A stretch of DNA of 41,560 nt from Campylobacteraceae bacterium (GCA_031270285.1 JAISXY010000093.1:1-41560); one strand, 5' to 3'. Numbered from the stretch's first letter, positions 1 to 9,574 are shown. The notes: generated by a model not told the origin, from the letters alone. Program-made: numbers and translations.

Positions 1-596
1 CCGTCCTCTCCAAGCCAACCTCCGCCCCAAACCCAGTGAGCTATCGGCGCATAAACAGCGATGACCCAAAGCGCCGAAAAGATAAGCCATGTGCTGAATT
101 TCAGCCTTTCTATCAATGCGCCGCTGATAAGAGCAAGCGTGATGCCGGCAAATGTCAATTGAAAAACTGCGAAAAGAATTTCAGGGATTGTTCCATGAAG
201 CTTATCCATTCCTATACTTGTCAAAAAGAATCCGTCAAACCCCGCAATGCCTCCGCCGATATCCGGTCCGAATGCTATTGAAAAGCCGATTATGACCCAA
301 ACAAGCCCTGCCACTATATAGCCTCCAACGCTCATGGCTATAGTATTCAGCAAGTTTTTAGCGCGAGCCATACCGCCGTAAAAAAGCGCCAAACCGGCAG
401 GCGTCATAAGCATAACAAGCGTAGTCGCAACTATAATCCAAGCCGTATCTCCGCTGTTTAACACAGCCTCTGCCGCAGCTTCTGTAGCATCAGCAACTTC
501 AGTAATAACTTCCGCAACAGCCTCTTCCTCTTCCTGCGCAGCCAAAACGACAGGCAACGCAAACAGTGTTAAGAGAGAAAGTAATTTTTTTCTCAT
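1..596 (-). CDS. amt: Ammonium transporter Amt, 5' part only (gene continues past window edge)
   Basis: This is an ammonium channel of the Amt/MEP/Rh family in the inner membrane, importing ammonia/ammonium for nitrogen assimilation. About 198 residues are visible. They begin MRKKLLSLLTLFALPVVLAA, a cleavable signal peptide, followed by an acidic stretch (EEEEAVAEV) and then the Amt core: the first helix with LFYGGMARAKN, later helices, and the AHWVWGGGWL motif that carries a conserved pore histidine in this family. Start ATG is at 594-596 with AAAGGAG a few bases upstream on the minus strand. The C-terminal helices and stop lie outside the window. In many bacteria amt is followed or preceded by glnK, which cannot be seen here. 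The identification is very secure; the substrate is inferred from the family. Confidence 0.93.
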   Translation of the reverse strand, partial: MRKKLLSLLTLFALPVVLAAQEEEEAVAEVITEVADATEAAAEAVLNSGDTAWIIVATTLVMLMTPAGLALFYGGMARAKNLLNTIAMSVGGYIVAGLVWVIIGFSIAFGPDIGGGIAGFDGFFLTSIGMDKLHGTIPEILFAVFQLTFAGITLALISGALIERLKFSTWLIFSALWVIAVYAPIAHWVWGGGWLGED

Positions 597-810
597 CTGT
601 ACTCCTTTGTAAAAATGATTTTGTAAAATATTAGCATTTAAGATTTGTATTTTTATGCAAACAACTGATTAATTTTTAACCATCGCCTAAAAAGCTATTT
701 ATACATTAATGGAGCTATTACTTGACTAATTTAAGTTTTGATTATTATTATTTGGAGTAAAATAGTCTTACATCAGTTTTTGCTGATAAATTTTATTATT
801 GGAGGCTGAA

Positions 811-888
811 ATGGCGTGCTGCGGTTCAAAAAAAGATGCTAAAGCGACGAAACCCGCTGAAAAAGACAGCAAGAAAAAGTCAAAATAG
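811..888 (+). CDS. 25-residue Cys-Cys-Gly micro-protein, function unknown
   Basis: A very short gene starts at ATG 811 behind a perfect GGAGG (801-805, 5-nt spacer) and ends at TAG 886-888. The product begins MACCGSKKDAK and ends in a Lys/Ser/Asp-rich tail (KDSKKKSK). The neighbouring cysteines at residues 3-4 could bind a metal, or be modified, but no family is recognised. A strong 9-bp terminator follows the stop by only 5 nt, so the gene has its own complete expression unit: possible -10 TAAAAT at 758-763, leader, SD, coding region, terminator. It is divergent from amt and upstream of the DASS carrier. It could alternatively be a small RNA that happens to contain an ORF, but the ideal SD argues for translation. 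Confidence 0.55.
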   Translation: MACCGSKKDAKATKPAEKDSKKKSK

Positions 889-893
889 TTCTA

Positions 894-925
894 TCTGCCG
901 GCAAATGCCGGCAGAATTTTGTTTT
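894..925 (+). terminator. Rho-independent terminator of the micro-gene
   Basis: A perfect 9-bp stem, TCTGCCGGC at 894-902 with GCCGGCAGA at 907-915, has an AAAT loop and is followed by ATTTTGTTTT. It ends the transcript of the 25-residue gene. Confidence 0.85.
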
Positions 926-1329
926 AAATCACAACTCTCTCATGTAAAGCGTTATTTATAACACTGCCGTTACAATATAAAGCTTTCCATGATCAATCCT
1001 TGCAAATTTCATTACCGTTTGAGACAAAAAATAGGTTTTACGTAGGGATTTAAACTGTAAAAAAACGATGAAATATATTTACTTAACTTTGCCGACAAAG
1101 CCGTTCCGTCAATTTGTATTGCTTTTAATAAGCTTAAATATTAATATTTAAATTTCTACTGTCAATATCATAATAGTTACAATTTTATAACACTTTATGC
1201 TAATAAAAAATTTGCTCTTATATAAGCTGTTGTTTTATAATTTCTTAATTTATTTAGTAATACAATGAGTTAGTTTGATATATTAGTCTTAGCTATGATG
1301 ATTTAAAAAAATTATACTAAGGAGAATGT
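926..1329. other. A+T-rich intergenic region before the DASS carrier
   Basis: No coding sequence with a plausible start and SD was found in this 400-bp stretch. Its only interpretable elements are a promoter-like pair near 1212-1241 and the SD AAGGAG just before ATG 1330. The remainder is A+T-rich without clear repeats. Confidence 0.5.
1212..1241 (+). promoter_or_regulatory. Putative sigma70 promoter of the DASS carrier
   Basis: TTGCTC (1212-1217), an 18-nt spacer and TATAAT (1236-1241) precede the carrier gene by about 85 nt. The boxes are seen; their activity is inferred. Confidence 0.45.
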
Positions 1330-2862
1330 ATGAATAAGTACATCAAGCTTGCAATACCGTTTGCAGTCAGTATTGTTGTCTATTTCGCAGGTTTATGGCA
1401 GATAGATTTTTCGGAAGTAGCTGTAATAGATAATGTGCCGCAGCTAACTCATGGCATTTGGATATATTTGAGTATCTTTGTCGGCGTTATAATAGGACTT
1501 ATTTTAGAGCCTATTCCGCCTGCATTGGTGGGACTTATCGGCGTTGCCGTAGCAGTCTTTTTTAAGGTTGGTCCTGCAAAATCAGGTGATCCGACAGCTG
1601 TTATCAGCAGCAGTGCGTCTATCAATTGGGGGCTATCCGGTTTTTCAAACAGCACCGTTTGGCTCATCTTTGCAGCTTTTGCTATCGGTCTTGGATATCA
1701 GCAGAGCGGACTTGGTAAAAGAATTGCGTTAACGCTTGTCAAAAAGCTTGGAAAATCTACGCTTGGTATCGGATATGCCATAGCTTTTACAGATGGCATT
1801 CTCGCCCCTTTTATCCCAAGCAATACGGCAAGAAGCGGCGGCGTTATTTATCCGATAGTAAGTTCGATTCCTCCCATGTTCGAATCCTATCCCGATAAAA
1901 ATCCGCGCAAAATAGGCGGATATGTTATGTGGGTATCGCTGGCTGTTACATGCGTAACAAGCTCTATGTTTTTGACAGGTTTAGCTCCGAATCTGCTCGC
2001 CGTAACTACAGCGGCAAAATCAGGCGTTGCCGAAATAAGTTGGTTTAGTTGGTTTGTAGCATTTTTGCCCGCAGGTCTTTTACTGTTTATCTTAACGCCT
2101 CTTTTGGCGTATATTATCTACCCTCCGGAAGTTAAAGGCTCTTCCGGCGTTATAGAATGGGCTAAAGAGGAATGCTCTAAACTCGGCCTAATAACAACAA
2201 AAGAGAAGTGGATGGTAGTTATATCCGTGTTTGCTCTTGTTTTTTGGATACTCTCTTCAGTTGATACACTAAAGGGAAGTATTATAGAGATAAACGGCAC
2301 AACAACGGCAGTATTTGTTATTATTTTCATGCTTGCCGCGAAAATTATCTCATGGAATGACTTCTTAAGCAATAAGCCTGCATGGAATGTTTTGGCATGG
2401 TTTGCTACATTAGTCGCTTTGGCGGAGGGTTTAAAGAATGTCGGCTTTTTAGCTTGGCTATCAGAAATACTTAAAGAATCTCTTTTAGGCGTTTCTCCTA
2501 CTACCGCTATCATAGGGTTAGTGCTGGCTTTTTATCTGCTGCACTACTTTTTTGCATCAACAACGGCTCATGTTACGGCGCTGCTTGCACTGTTTATTAT
2601 AATAGCTCAAGCAATTGAAGGCGTTAATGTCTATCTTGTAACGGTTCTTATGATGCTCTCTTTGGGTATTATGGGTATTATCACCCCATATGGAACAGGA
2701 CCTTCGCCTGTATATTTTGGGTCGGGTTATATCAAAGGCTCAGACTTTTGGAAGCTTGGTACGATATTCGGACTGATATTCCTTGCAGTATTTTTAGTTA
2801 TAGAGATACCTTGGGTTATGTTTGTCGTAGGAGACTGGATAACTCCTGGTGCCATACATTAA
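1330..2862 (+). CDS. DASS-family anion:Na+ symporter (CitT/dicarboxylate-carrier like)
   Basis: This 510-residue polytopic membrane protein belongs to the divalent anion:sodium symporter family (SLC13/CitT group), which imports or exchanges citrate, tartrate, succinate, malate or 2-oxoglutarate. Visible support: more than ten hydrophobic segments, the first substrate/sodium motif PSNTARSGG (SNT at residues 164-166), the repeat-related motif ASTTAH (STT at 410-412) and the C-terminal TPYGTGPSP (452-460), all typical of CitT and plastid 2-oxoglutarate/malate carriers. Start ATG 1330 has AAGGAG upstream. The gene stands alone, convergent with the haem operon and sharing a terminator with it. The exact substrate cannot be told; a C4-dicarboxylate is the best guess. 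Confidence 0.88.
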   Translation: MNKYIKLAIPFAVSIVVYFAGLWQIDFSEVAVIDNVPQLTHGIWIYLSIFVGVIIGLILEPIPPALVGLIGVAVAVFFKVGPAKSGDPTAVISSSASINWGLSGFSNSTVWLIFAAFAIGLGYQQSGLGKRIALTLVKKLGKSTLGIGYAIAFTDGILAPFIPSNTARSGGVIYPIVSSIPPMFESYPDKNPRKIGGYVMWVSLAVTCVTSSMFLTGLAPNLLAVTTAAKSGVAEISWFSWFVAFLPAGLLLFILTPLLAYIIYPPEVKGSSGVIEWAKEECSKLGLITTKEKWMVVISVFALVFWILSSVDTLKGSIIEINGTTTAVFVIIFMLAAKIISWNDFLSNKPAWNVLAWFATLVALAEGLKNVGFLAWLSEILKESLLGVSPTTAIIGLVLAFYLLHYFFASTTAHVTALLALFIIIAQAIEGVNVYLVTVLMMLSLGIMGIITPYGTGPSPVYFGSGYIKGSDFWKLGTIFGLIFLAVFLVIEIPWVMFVVGDWITPGAIH

Positions 2863-2867
2863 TATTT

Positions 2868-2902
2868 AAACTCTATCTTGCATGCGCAGGATAGAGTTTT
2901 TT
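2868..2902. terminator. Shared bidirectional terminator between convergent units
   Basis: A 14-bp stem (2868-2881 with 2886-2899, one G-U pair) has a 4-nt loop, an A-run on its left and TTTTTT on its right. It lies between the stop of the DASS carrier and the stop of the minus-strand iron-sulfur gene, so it can serve both. Confidence 0.85.
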
Positions 2903-4178
2903 ACTCTTGATTTATAACTTCTGCGATTAATTCCAGCGGATGCTTGAAAGCAACTTTTACACTCTTTTGATCTAAAGCGTTTGTAAGCTGCATTCTGCAT
3001 GCGCCGCACTCCGCACTGACAATTTTTGCATCCGTTTTTTCTATCATCTGTACTTTTGTGCCACCTGCTTTTTGAGAAAATTTAAACTTTTCACTTTGCA
3101 TCGTTACGCCGCCAAATCCGCAGCACTGCGCAGGGTCGCTCATCTCTTTTATATCGTAATTTGCGCCCAAAAGTGCACGCGGCTCTTTGAAAACTTTTAA
3201 AACTTTTCTTGCATGACACGGGTCGTGATATGTAATACTCTCTTTGGCTTTTATATTTACACTGTTCAAAAGTTCCAAAAGTTTGGTTTTTTTATAAAGC
3301 CATTCGCTTGCCATGAAGACTTTTCCCGTTATCTTTTTTATGCGCACAGACATCTCTTTATCTTCACACATAAATCGTTCCCAATCCTCTTTTATCATCG
3401 CCGCACATGTAGCTTCAGGTATAATAACAGCGTCCACTTCATCTAAAAAAGTCTCAAAATAGTCCACATTTGTGCGTATAAGTTTATCTACGGTTTTAAA
3501 ATCTCCCGTAAAAAGTGCGGGCGCACCGCAGCAGCGCTGTTTTTTAGGCAACATGACATTGATTTGTAAAGCTTTTAAGATTTTAAGCAGACTATCTCCC
3601 GTTTTTGTATAGTGATAATTTGAAAAACACCCTGCAAATACGGCAACTTTCAAAGCGTCATCAGAACTGCTGTTTTGTATAAATTCGTCATGAGAATTTA
3701 GAAAACTTTTTTTATTTAAGCGCGGAAATACACGCTTGCCTACAAACGGCAGATTAAAACGCGGCTTCATGGACTGGGCGTTTTTATCAACCTTGAAAAG
3801 TAACGGGATAAAAAATGCACCCAAAGAGATAGAAAAATCCATAATTTTTTTATGTCTTAAAAGAAAAAAATAGACTCTTTTAAACCATGTTATGCCGAAT
3901 TTTTTTGCAATGTCATGACGAATGTTTTCTATAGCGATATCCGTTGGCAGTGAAGTCGGACAGATACTCACGCATGTTGTGCATAAGAAACATTTTTCAA
4001 ATATCTCTTTTGCGTTTTTGTCTAACTCCAATTCACCTCTTTGATACGCTCCAACAAGTTCTAAAAAGCCGCGCGGACTCGTAACTTCATCGGCATTTAT
4101 CTGGTGAATCGTACAGCTTGGAATACATTTGCCGCACTTTACGCAAGCATCGCTTGTCTTTGTAAAATCAAAATTCAT
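2901..4178 (-). CDS. GlcF/GlpC-like iron-sulfur oxidoreductase subunit (two 4Fe-4S, two CCG domains)
   Basis: This 425-residue protein has two ferredoxin-type clusters at its N terminus (Cys12, 15, 18, 22 and Cys63, 66, 69, 73, the second ending CP) and two cysteine-rich CCG domains, with RCCGAPALF near residue 214 and DPCH...QCCGFGG near 318-355. That is the layout of glycolate oxidase subunit GlcF, GlpC, LutA and heterodisulfide reductase subunit D, which pass electrons from a flavoprotein dehydrogenase to quinone. No flavoprotein partner is adjacent. It is the last gene of the minus-strand operon; its start overlaps the hemN stop by 4 nt. I recall a ferredoxin-type oxidoreductase in the same place next to hemN in Campylobacter jejuni. 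The family is sure; the substrate is unknown. Confidence 0.85.
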   Translation of the reverse strand: MNFDFTKTSDACVKCGKCIPSCTIHQINADEVTSPRGFLELVGAYQRGELELDKNAKEIFEKCFLCTTCVSICPTSLPTDIAIENIRHDIAKKFGITWFKRVYFFLLRHKKIMDFSISLGAFFIPLLFKVDKNAQSMKPRFNLPFVGKRVFPRLNKKSFLNSHDEFIQNSSSDDALKVAVFAGCFSNYHYTKTGDSLLKILKALQINVMLPKKQRCCGAPALFTGDFKTVDKLIRTNVDYFETFLDEVDAVIIPEATCAAMIKEDWERFMCEDKEMSVRIKKITGKVFMASEWLYKKTKLLELLNSVNIKAKESITYHDPCHARKVLKVFKEPRALLGANYDIKEMSDPAQCCGFGGVTMQSEKFKFSQKAGGTKVQMIEKTDAKIVSAECGACRMQLTNALDQKSVKVAFKHPLELIAEVINQE

Positions 4179-5545
4179 ACTGTTTTGCTGAAGCGGCGCA
4201 GCTCTTCAGGCACCTTTTTCAAATAAGCGTCAAACGACATGCATATATTGCGTATCAACAGCGTTCCTGTATCGCTTACATGTAAAGCTTTTTTTTCAAG
4301 CGTTACCAGCCCCTCGTCTATAAATGTACGAAGCTCTTCCATATCTTTTTTAAAATAGTCAAAAAAGTCTATATTAAAACGCTTCTCAATATTTTCAATA
4401 TTTAGTTTAAAATTACTCATCATCTCCATAATCACAGCTTTTCTAATCATATCGTCTCTATTTAGGTTCAACCCTCTCATGACAGGCAGTATATTATTGT
4501 CTATACAGGCTTCGTATTCGCTCATATCTCTGAAGTTTTGCACATAATGCTCTTCGCCTTCACCGATACTTGTAAGCCCAATACCTATCAGATCCGCACC
4601 GCCTTTTGTCGTATAGCCTTGAAAATTACGGTGCAATTCTCCTTTTTCTATCGCCAGAAAAAGTTCGTCCGTTGGTTTTGCAAAGTGATCCATACCTATC
4701 ATTTTATATCCGTTTGACTCTAAAAAGTCTATTACATGACGCATTATCAGCAGTTTTTCTTTTGGGGAGGGCAGCGTTGTTTCGTCAAATTTTCTCATGG
4801 TTTTTTTAAGCCACGGCACATGCGCATAGTTAAAAACTGCGTATCTGTCTATATCAAGTTTTAGTGATTTTTCCAAAGTTTTGCCAAAACTATCCAAGCT
4901 TTGATACGGAAGCCCATAAATCAAATCCGTATTGATTGAAGTTATGCCTGCCATTCTTGCGATATCTACGGCATTTTTCGTAACTTCAAAAGATTGTATG
5001 CGGTGTATTTCATGTTGAACTTTTTCGTCAAAATCCTGTACCCCAAAACTGATACGGTTAAAGCCGTTTTCCGTTAAAACGCTCATGTGCTCTTTGGTTA
5101 AAAATCTGGGATCCGTCTCGCAGCTTATCTCAGCGCCTTCGGCTTGATTTGGAAATGTCTGCCAAATAGCTTTGATAATCTTCTCTAACTGCACCGAATC
5201 AAAAAAAGTAGGCGTTCCGCCGCCAAAATGCAGCTGCAAAACTTCTCTGCTTGTATCAAGAGAACGGCTAAGTATCTCAAGCTCTTTTTTAAGATATTCT
5301 ATATAGCGCTCTTTTTTTTCTTCTTTACTGGTAAAAACGACATTACAGCCGCAAAAATAACATGCGGATCTGCAAAAAGGCATATGAAAATAGAGAGATA
5401 ATTTTCTGTTTTTATCCTGTGATTTTAGTATATTTTCATAATCAACCGCACTGAAATTATCGCCAAACTCGGGTGCGGTCGGATAACTTGTATATCTGGG
5501 TCCCGGCTTTGAATACTTTACAAACTGCTCAAAATCTATCATCAA
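4175..5545 (-). CDS. hemN: Oxygen-independent coproporphyrinogen III dehydrogenase HemN
   Basis: This radical SAM enzyme oxidatively decarboxylates coproporphyrinogen III to protoporphyrinogen IX without oxygen, in the cytoplasm. The 456-residue protein has the expected opening GPRYTSYPTAPEF (residues 15-27), the HemN cluster motif HMPFCRSACYFCGCN with Cys58, Cys62 and Cys65 plus the following Cys67, and GGGTP (108-112) for SAM binding. The length matches E. coli HemN rather than the shorter HemW. Two Met codons open the frame; both lie by the stop of the DUF2603 gene, which overlaps by 4 nt, suggesting translational coupling. Together with hemB upstream in the same operon and hemE elsewhere in the window, it indicates a haem pathway suited to anoxic or microoxic growth. 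Confidence 0.95.
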   Translation of the reverse strand: MMIDFEQFVKYSKPGPRYTSYPTAPEFGDNFSAVDYENILKSQDKNRKLSLYFHMPFCRSACYFCGCNVVFTSKEEKKERYIEYLKKELEILSRSLDTSREVLQLHFGGGTPTFFDSVQLEKIIKAIWQTFPNQAEGAEISCETDPRFLTKEHMSVLTENGFNRISFGVQDFDEKVQHEIHRIQSFEVTKNAVDIARMAGITSINTDLIYGLPYQSLDSFGKTLEKSLKLDIDRYAVFNYAHVPWLKKTMRKFDETTLPSPKEKLLIMRHVIDFLESNGYKMIGMDHFAKPTDELFLAIEKGELHRNFQGYTTKGGADLIGIGLTSIGEGEEHYVQNFRDMSEYEACIDNNILPVMRGLNLNRDDMIRKAVIMEMMSNFKLNIENIEKRFNIDFFDYFKKDMEELRTFIDEGLVTLEKKALHVSDTGTLLIRNICMSFDAYLKKVPEELRRFSKTV

Positions 5546-6048
5546 TTTTCCTGATGCAGTATATTATGCGGAGCTATATTATAGAGTCCTTTTAGATCCA
5601 CAAATAGCGAAGGATGTTTTTTCTTGATATTTGCGATAAGTTTTTCTATATCTACTTTTACGGCCTGTGCGTTTTGACTTGTTTTTGCCATATTTTTTAT
5701 CTCGTCCATAGCGACAACCCAAACATCTCCAAAATCAACGGGTAAGTGCTTCCATATCGTCTTTTCAAGTTTTAGTTCAAAATTTTCTTGCCCTAAAGTT
5801 TTTAAATTTTCCACCATTTTTGTAAGCGTATCTATAGAAATAAGCGCATGAATCTTTTTCTTTTCATCTATAACAAACCACGGCTCTTTAGCCTCCCAAC
5901 TGCCGGATTTAAGGATTAATGATTTAATATCGGGATTGTCCGTGATCTCTACTTCAAGTATTGTTTTAATGCTTTCATCGTCTATACCGGTTTTTTTTGA
6001 AATTTTGTCTATTTCGTCATAAATTGCTATCTTATTTTCGTTTTCCAT
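5542..6048 (-). CDS. DUF2603 / UPF0763 conserved hypothetical protein
   Basis: This 168-residue soluble, acidic protein has no signal peptide or membrane segment. It contains patterns such as WEAKEPWFVIDEKKKIHALISIDTL-type strands around residues 50-75 and a Lys-rich C terminus. I recognise it as the small protein found between argF and hemN in Campylobacter (UPF0763), a family of unknown function that appears restricted to Campylobacterota. Start ATG at 6048 has AGGAGAG upstream. It is 28 nt downstream of argF and overlaps hemN by 4 nt, so it is expressed with both. The context hints at a role with arginine or haem synthesis, but this is only guilt by association. Confidence 0.75.
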   Translation of the reverse strand: MENENKIAIYDEIDKISKKTGIDDESIKTILEVEITDNPDIKSLILKSGSWEAKEPWFVIDEKKKIHALISIDTLTKMVENLKTLGQENFELKLEKTIWKHLPVDFGDVWVVAMDEIKNMAKTSQNAQAVKVDIEKLIANIKKKHPSLFVDLKGLYNIAPHNILHQEN

Positions 6049-6076
6049 AATCTCTCCTGTTTTGTGGTTTGTAATT

Positions 6077-6997
6077 TTATCTCTGTTTGTCTAACCAAAC
6101 CATAACAGCTTTTTGTACATGAAGTCTATTTTCGGCTTCGTCAAATATCTCTTCGCTATGTTTTTCAAAAACCTCATCGCTGACCTCAAAACCTCTATAT
6201 GCAGGCAGACAATGCAAAAATATCGCCTCTTTTTGGGCATAATCCATCATTTTATCATCAACAATAAACCCTTCAAAATCTCTTATTCTTCTCTCTTTTT
6301 CACTCTCCTGCCCCATAGATATCCAAGTATCTGTTGTAACAACATTTGCGCCAGTAACGGCATTTTGGGGAGTATCGCATAATATAATTTTTGCACCGCT
6401 TTTTTCTGCAAAATTATATGCGTTGTTTAAGACATTTTTATTTACTTCATAACCTTTTGGCGAGCAGATACGAAGTTCAAATCCAAGCTTTGAAGAGAGC
6501 ATGAGCCAAGAGTGAGCTATATTGTTACCGTCTCCGATATATGCCGTTATCAGGTTTTTATCATATCCTCTTTCGCAAATCGTCAGATAATCCGCCAAAA
6601 GCTGCATTGGGTGATACATGTCGCTAAGTCCGCTGATAAGCGGTACAGAGGAGTATTTCGCAAATTCTTCAAGTCTCTCCTGCCCAAATGTTCTTATCAT
6701 CACCATGTCAACCATACGGCTCAAAACTCTTGCTGTATCTTTCAAAGGTTCTCCGCGTCCCAATTGTATATCGGCAGACGATAAAAAAAGCGGTGTGCCG
6801 CCGAGCTGACGAATGCCTACCTCAAAACTCACTCTTGTTCTTGTGGAACTTTTTTCAAAAATCATTCCCAAAAATTTCCCTGTCATGTAGGGTTTAAATT
6901 CTCTTCGTTTTGTTTCGTCTTTTATATTTTTTGCAAGAGAGATTATCTCTAAAATCTCCTCTTTATTAAAATCTCTCAATGTTAAAAAATGTCTCAT
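6077..6997 (-). CDS. argF: Ornithine carbamoyltransferase ArgF
   Basis: It joins carbamoyl phosphate and ornithine to give citrulline in arginine synthesis, as a cytoplasmic trimer. The 306-residue sequence shows the carbamoyl-phosphate motif STRTR (residues 51-55), HPMQ (129-132), the ornithine-binding DTWISMGQE (223-231, the DxxxSMG motif that separates it from aspartate carbamoyltransferase) and the catalytic HCLP (262-265). The length is normal for the family. The start overlaps the hemB stop by 4 nt, so the two are translationally coupled; DUF2603 follows. Confidence 0.96.
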   Translation of the reverse strand: MRHFLTLRDFNKEEILEIISLAKNIKDETKRREFKPYMTGKFLGMIFEKSSTRTRVSFEVGIRQLGGTPLFLSSADIQLGRGEPLKDTARVLSRMVDMVMIRTFGQERLEEFAKYSSVPLISGLSDMYHPMQLLADYLTICERGYDKNLITAYIGDGNNIAHSWLMLSSKLGFELRICSPKGYEVNKNVLNNAYNFAEKSGAKIILCDTPQNAVTGANVVTTDTWISMGQESEKERRIRDFEGFIVDDKMMDYAQKEAIFLHCLPAYRGFEVSDEVFEKHSEEIFDEAENRLHVQKAVMVWLDKQR

Positions 6998-7977
6998 AAG
7001 TTTTTGTCCTTTAGCAGTTTTGCCACTTCTTTAGCATGATAAGTGATGATAATATCCGCACCTGCGCGTTTAAAGCTTATCATAGTTTCAAGTAAAACTT
7101 TATCATAATCTATAACTCCCGCTTGCGCCGCCGTTTTTAGCATAGAGTATTCGCCGCTTACATTATAAACGCATATGGGAAGTTTTGTGTTATCTCTTAT
7201 CTCGCGCACAATATCAAGATATGCGAGAGCCGGTTTTACCATCAAAATATCAGCTCCTTGCGCTTCGTCCTCTAAAGATTCGGCTATGGCTTCGCGCCTA
7301 TTTGCGGGATTCATCTGATAAGTTTTCCTGTCTCCGAAACTTGGAGCAGATTCGGCGGCATCGCGAAACGGTCCATAATAAGCGCTCGCAAACTTTGTGG
7401 AGTAACTCATGATCGGCAAATCTACAAATCCATCGCCGTCCAATGCTTCTCTTATCGTCTTTACCGCACCGTCCATCATGCCGCTTGGCGCTATGATATC
7501 GGCTCCCGCATGAGCATGTATCAGAGCCTGTTTTGCGGTTATCTCTAAAGTTGCATCATTATTTACGCTTGCCTGCTCCAAATTTAAAATGCCGCAATGC
7601 CCATGATCTGTATATTCACAAAAACAGAGATCCGTTATCGCAACTATATTTTGTCCGAAACTTTTTTTTATTGCCGTTAATGCTTTTGCTATGATGCCAT
7701 CGCTGTTTAAAGCGTCGCTCCCTATACTGTCTTTGACTTCTGGTATGCCGAAAAGTAAAATCTTATTTATGCCGAGCTTCAAAAGCTCTTCGCACTCTTT
7801 CAAAGCTTCGTCTATACTCATCTGAAAGAGTCCCGGCATGGAAGCTATCTCTTTTCTAAATTTCTCTCCTTCACGCACAAAAATCGGATATATAAGATCG
7901 TCAATATCAACTCTTGTCTCCTGCACCATATCTCTTATTATGCCATTCATTCTAATGCGTCTGAATCTTTTGAACAT
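6994..7977 (-). CDS. hemB: Delta-aminolevulinic acid dehydratase (porphobilinogen synthase) HemB
   Basis: It condenses two 5-aminolevulinate molecules to porphobilinogen, the second committed step of tetrapyrrole synthesis. The 327-residue protein carries the zinc-type cysteine cluster [12 protein letters not shown] (Cys118, Cys120, Cys128), so it is a zinc-dependent form, and the two active-site lysines in [13 protein letters not shown] (Lys195) and MVKPA (Lys248, the Schiff-base lysine). Start ATG at 7977 is preceded by GAGGAG inside the end of the creD-like gene, with a 1-nt gap between the two genes. argF overlaps its end. Confidence 0.96.
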   Translation of the reverse strand: MFKRFRRIRMNGIIRDMVQETRVDIDDLIYPIFVREGEKFRKEIASMPGLFQMSIDEALKECEELLKLGINKILLFGIPEVKDSIGSDALNSDGIIAKALTAIKKSFGQNIVAITDLCFCEYTDHGHCGILNLEQASVNNDATLEITAKQALIHAHAGADIIAPSGMMDGAVKTIREALDGDGFVDLPIMSYSTKFASAYYGPFRDAAESAPSFGDRKTYQMNPANRREAIAESLEDEAQGADILMVKPALAYLDIVREIRDNTKLPICVYNVSGEYSMLKTAAQAGVIDYDKVLLETMISFKRAGADIIITYHAKEVAKLLKDKNL

Positions 7978-7978
7978 A

Positions 7979-9322
7979 TTAATTCTCCTCTACATACCAT
8001 TCAATGTTTCTTGTCATGTACATGATAACTCCAAGTGCGGCAAAAAGTCCTATTGAACCGTAAAGTAAAGACATATCCTGAAGCTGCAGTAAAATATACA
8101 AATATCCGTATAAAAACAGAAGAGAGACGATAATAAGTATGATATTTTTCAAACTCAAATCTTTTACTATGCCGAATTTTGCATACGCCGTTATAAGCGA
8201 TATAACAGCAGCCGCAGCAATAATATATGATAAGGAGAAGTTTATAAATTCCGATATAGATATAAGCAGCGTATAAAATATAACCATCGCAAATCCCACC
8301 AGAAGATACTGTATCGGATGTACGGGACGGCGCGCCGCAATCTCAAAAACAAAGCACACGATAAATGAGAGTGCGATAAACAGCACGCCGTATTTGATGG
8401 CGCGCTCGGCATTTCTGTAATTGTCCACAGGTATCAAAAACGATACGCCGAATTTTGAATCGGACAACTCCTTGCCGTCAATTCTTTGAGGCACGGAACT
8501 TGCAAAATAATTTATGTTCCATGAAGCGTTAAAGCCCTTATCCGTTATATTTTTATCTTCAGGCAAAAATGCTCCGTAGAAACTCGGATTTGCCCAGTTG
8601 GAATTTATATGAAATACACTGTTTTTACCAAGCGGAACAAACTCTATATTGCCGCTTCCCTTGATACTGAATTTCAACTCAAATTTATTGGTTTTATTTT
8701 TGAAATCAATTTTGGCATTAAGCGCTTTTAGCGCTTTAGGGGCATAATAATTTCTATAAAAATTATCGTTCGTTTTATAATAAGAAGGATAAAGTGAAAG
8801 CGGCCTTCCAAATAGTGACGGCTCAAACTGCTGTTCTTTGCCTTCCCATGTCAAAACAGGCTCGGAAATGCCCTTTAAGTCGCTTACTTCCAGACTGATA
8901 AACGATTCGCTAAAACGTCCGCTGATATTATCAAAATATCCGCTTATCGTTATGTCAGCCGTAAAAACGGGCGTTTCAAAAATACCTATATATCGTATCT
9001 GTGAACTTATATTAATATCCGCGTTCAAATCCGCAGGAGCATATTTTGCATAAGCCGTTTTCGTAACAGTCTTTTGCGTGATTTTATTATCTATCGTGCT
9101 GGTTTCAATTTCATCATAAGTGTAAGGTATATTTAAAATCGGCGCAGCAAGCATAATGTTGTCGCTCCATGCGTTTTTTATTTTAGAGACGGCTTCATTT
9201 TTATACTGTTTTCTGTCCGATATAATATCTTTTACAAATACTAACGGTATAAGCATCAATAGTATTAAAACCGCTATCGTTATTGTTTTAAACAGAATTG
9301 ATTTGTTGATGGTTTTTCTCAT
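7979..9322 (-). CDS. creD: CreD-like inner-membrane protein
   Basis: About 447 residues: one N-terminal membrane helix (about residues 10-30), a large periplasmic region to about residue 315 (strand-rich, with motifs such as [12 protein letters not shown] and [22 protein letters not shown]), then five or six C-terminal helices. This topology and the [10 protein letters not shown]-to-helix junction are typical of the CreD family (Pfam CreD), whose molecular function is unknown; E. coli CreD belongs to the CreBC regulon. No creB or creC is nearby. I choose ATG 9320-9322 (MRKTINKS) over the ATG 18 nt upstream because AAGG sits 8 nt before it, while the upstream one has no SD. It is the first gene of the haem/arginine operon. 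Confidence 0.82.
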   Translation of the reverse strand: MRKTINKSILFKTITIAVLILLMLIPLVFVKDIISDRKQYKNEAVSKIKNAWSDNIMLAAPILNIPYTYDEIETSTIDNKITQKTVTKTAYAKYAPADLNADINISSQIRYIGIFETPVFTADITISGYFDNISGRFSESFISLEVSDLKGISEPVLTWEGKEQQFEPSLFGRPLSLYPSYYKTNDNFYRNYYAPKALKALNAKIDFKNKTNKFELKFSIKGSGNIEFVPLGKNSVFHINSNWANPSFYGAFLPEDKNITDKGFNASWNINYFASSVPQRIDGKELSDSKFGVSFLIPVDNYRNAERAIKYGVLFIALSFIVCFVFEIAARRPVHPIQYLLVGFAMVIFYTLLISISEFINFSLSYIIAAAAVISLITAYAKFGIVKDLSLKNIILIIVSLLFLYGYLYILLQLQDMSLLYGSIGLFAALGVIMYMTRNIEWYVEEN

Positions 9323-9357
9323 AATAACAACCTTTTGCATGAGATAAAAATATAAAG

Positions 9358-9386
9358 ATTATATTCTATCATAAAAAGATAAAAGA
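9358..9386 (-). promoter_or_regulatory. Putative promoter of the creD-hemB-argF operon
   Basis: On the minus strand TATAAT (9358-9363) lies about 35 nt before the creD start. The -35 position holds only TCTTTT, a weak match, as is common in Campylobacterota promoters. Confidence 0.45.
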
Positions 9387-9545
9387 TAGTTTTTTAAAAT
9401 TAAAACACAGACGCTGTTTTTTGATCTTATTCCATAAAAAAATGGCTTAAAAGCATTCATGTTATTTTTATTAATTTAATTAAAAATTAAGATGAATAAT
9501 ACTTAAATATAGGCATTTTTACATAAAAAATATATGAATGTTTGT

Positions 9546-9574
9546 TTGACAATGACCAAAATTTCTTATATAAT
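9546..9574 (+). promoter_or_regulatory. Consensus sigma70 promoter of the tetR-type gene
   Basis: TTGACA (9546-9551), a 17-nt spacer and TATAAT (9569-9574) form a perfect consensus promoter about 35 nt before ATG 9610. A TetR protein often represses its own divergent region, so an operator near here is plausible, but no clear palindrome was pinned down. Confidence 0.75.

Noticed and set aside
2118-2513. Minus-strand 131-codon frame inside the DASS carrier, and similar antisense frames inside gyrA, res, rpoB and rpoC
   Set aside because: They are shadows of strong genes, with Ser/Ile-rich compositions typical of antisense reading and no SD or conserved motifs.
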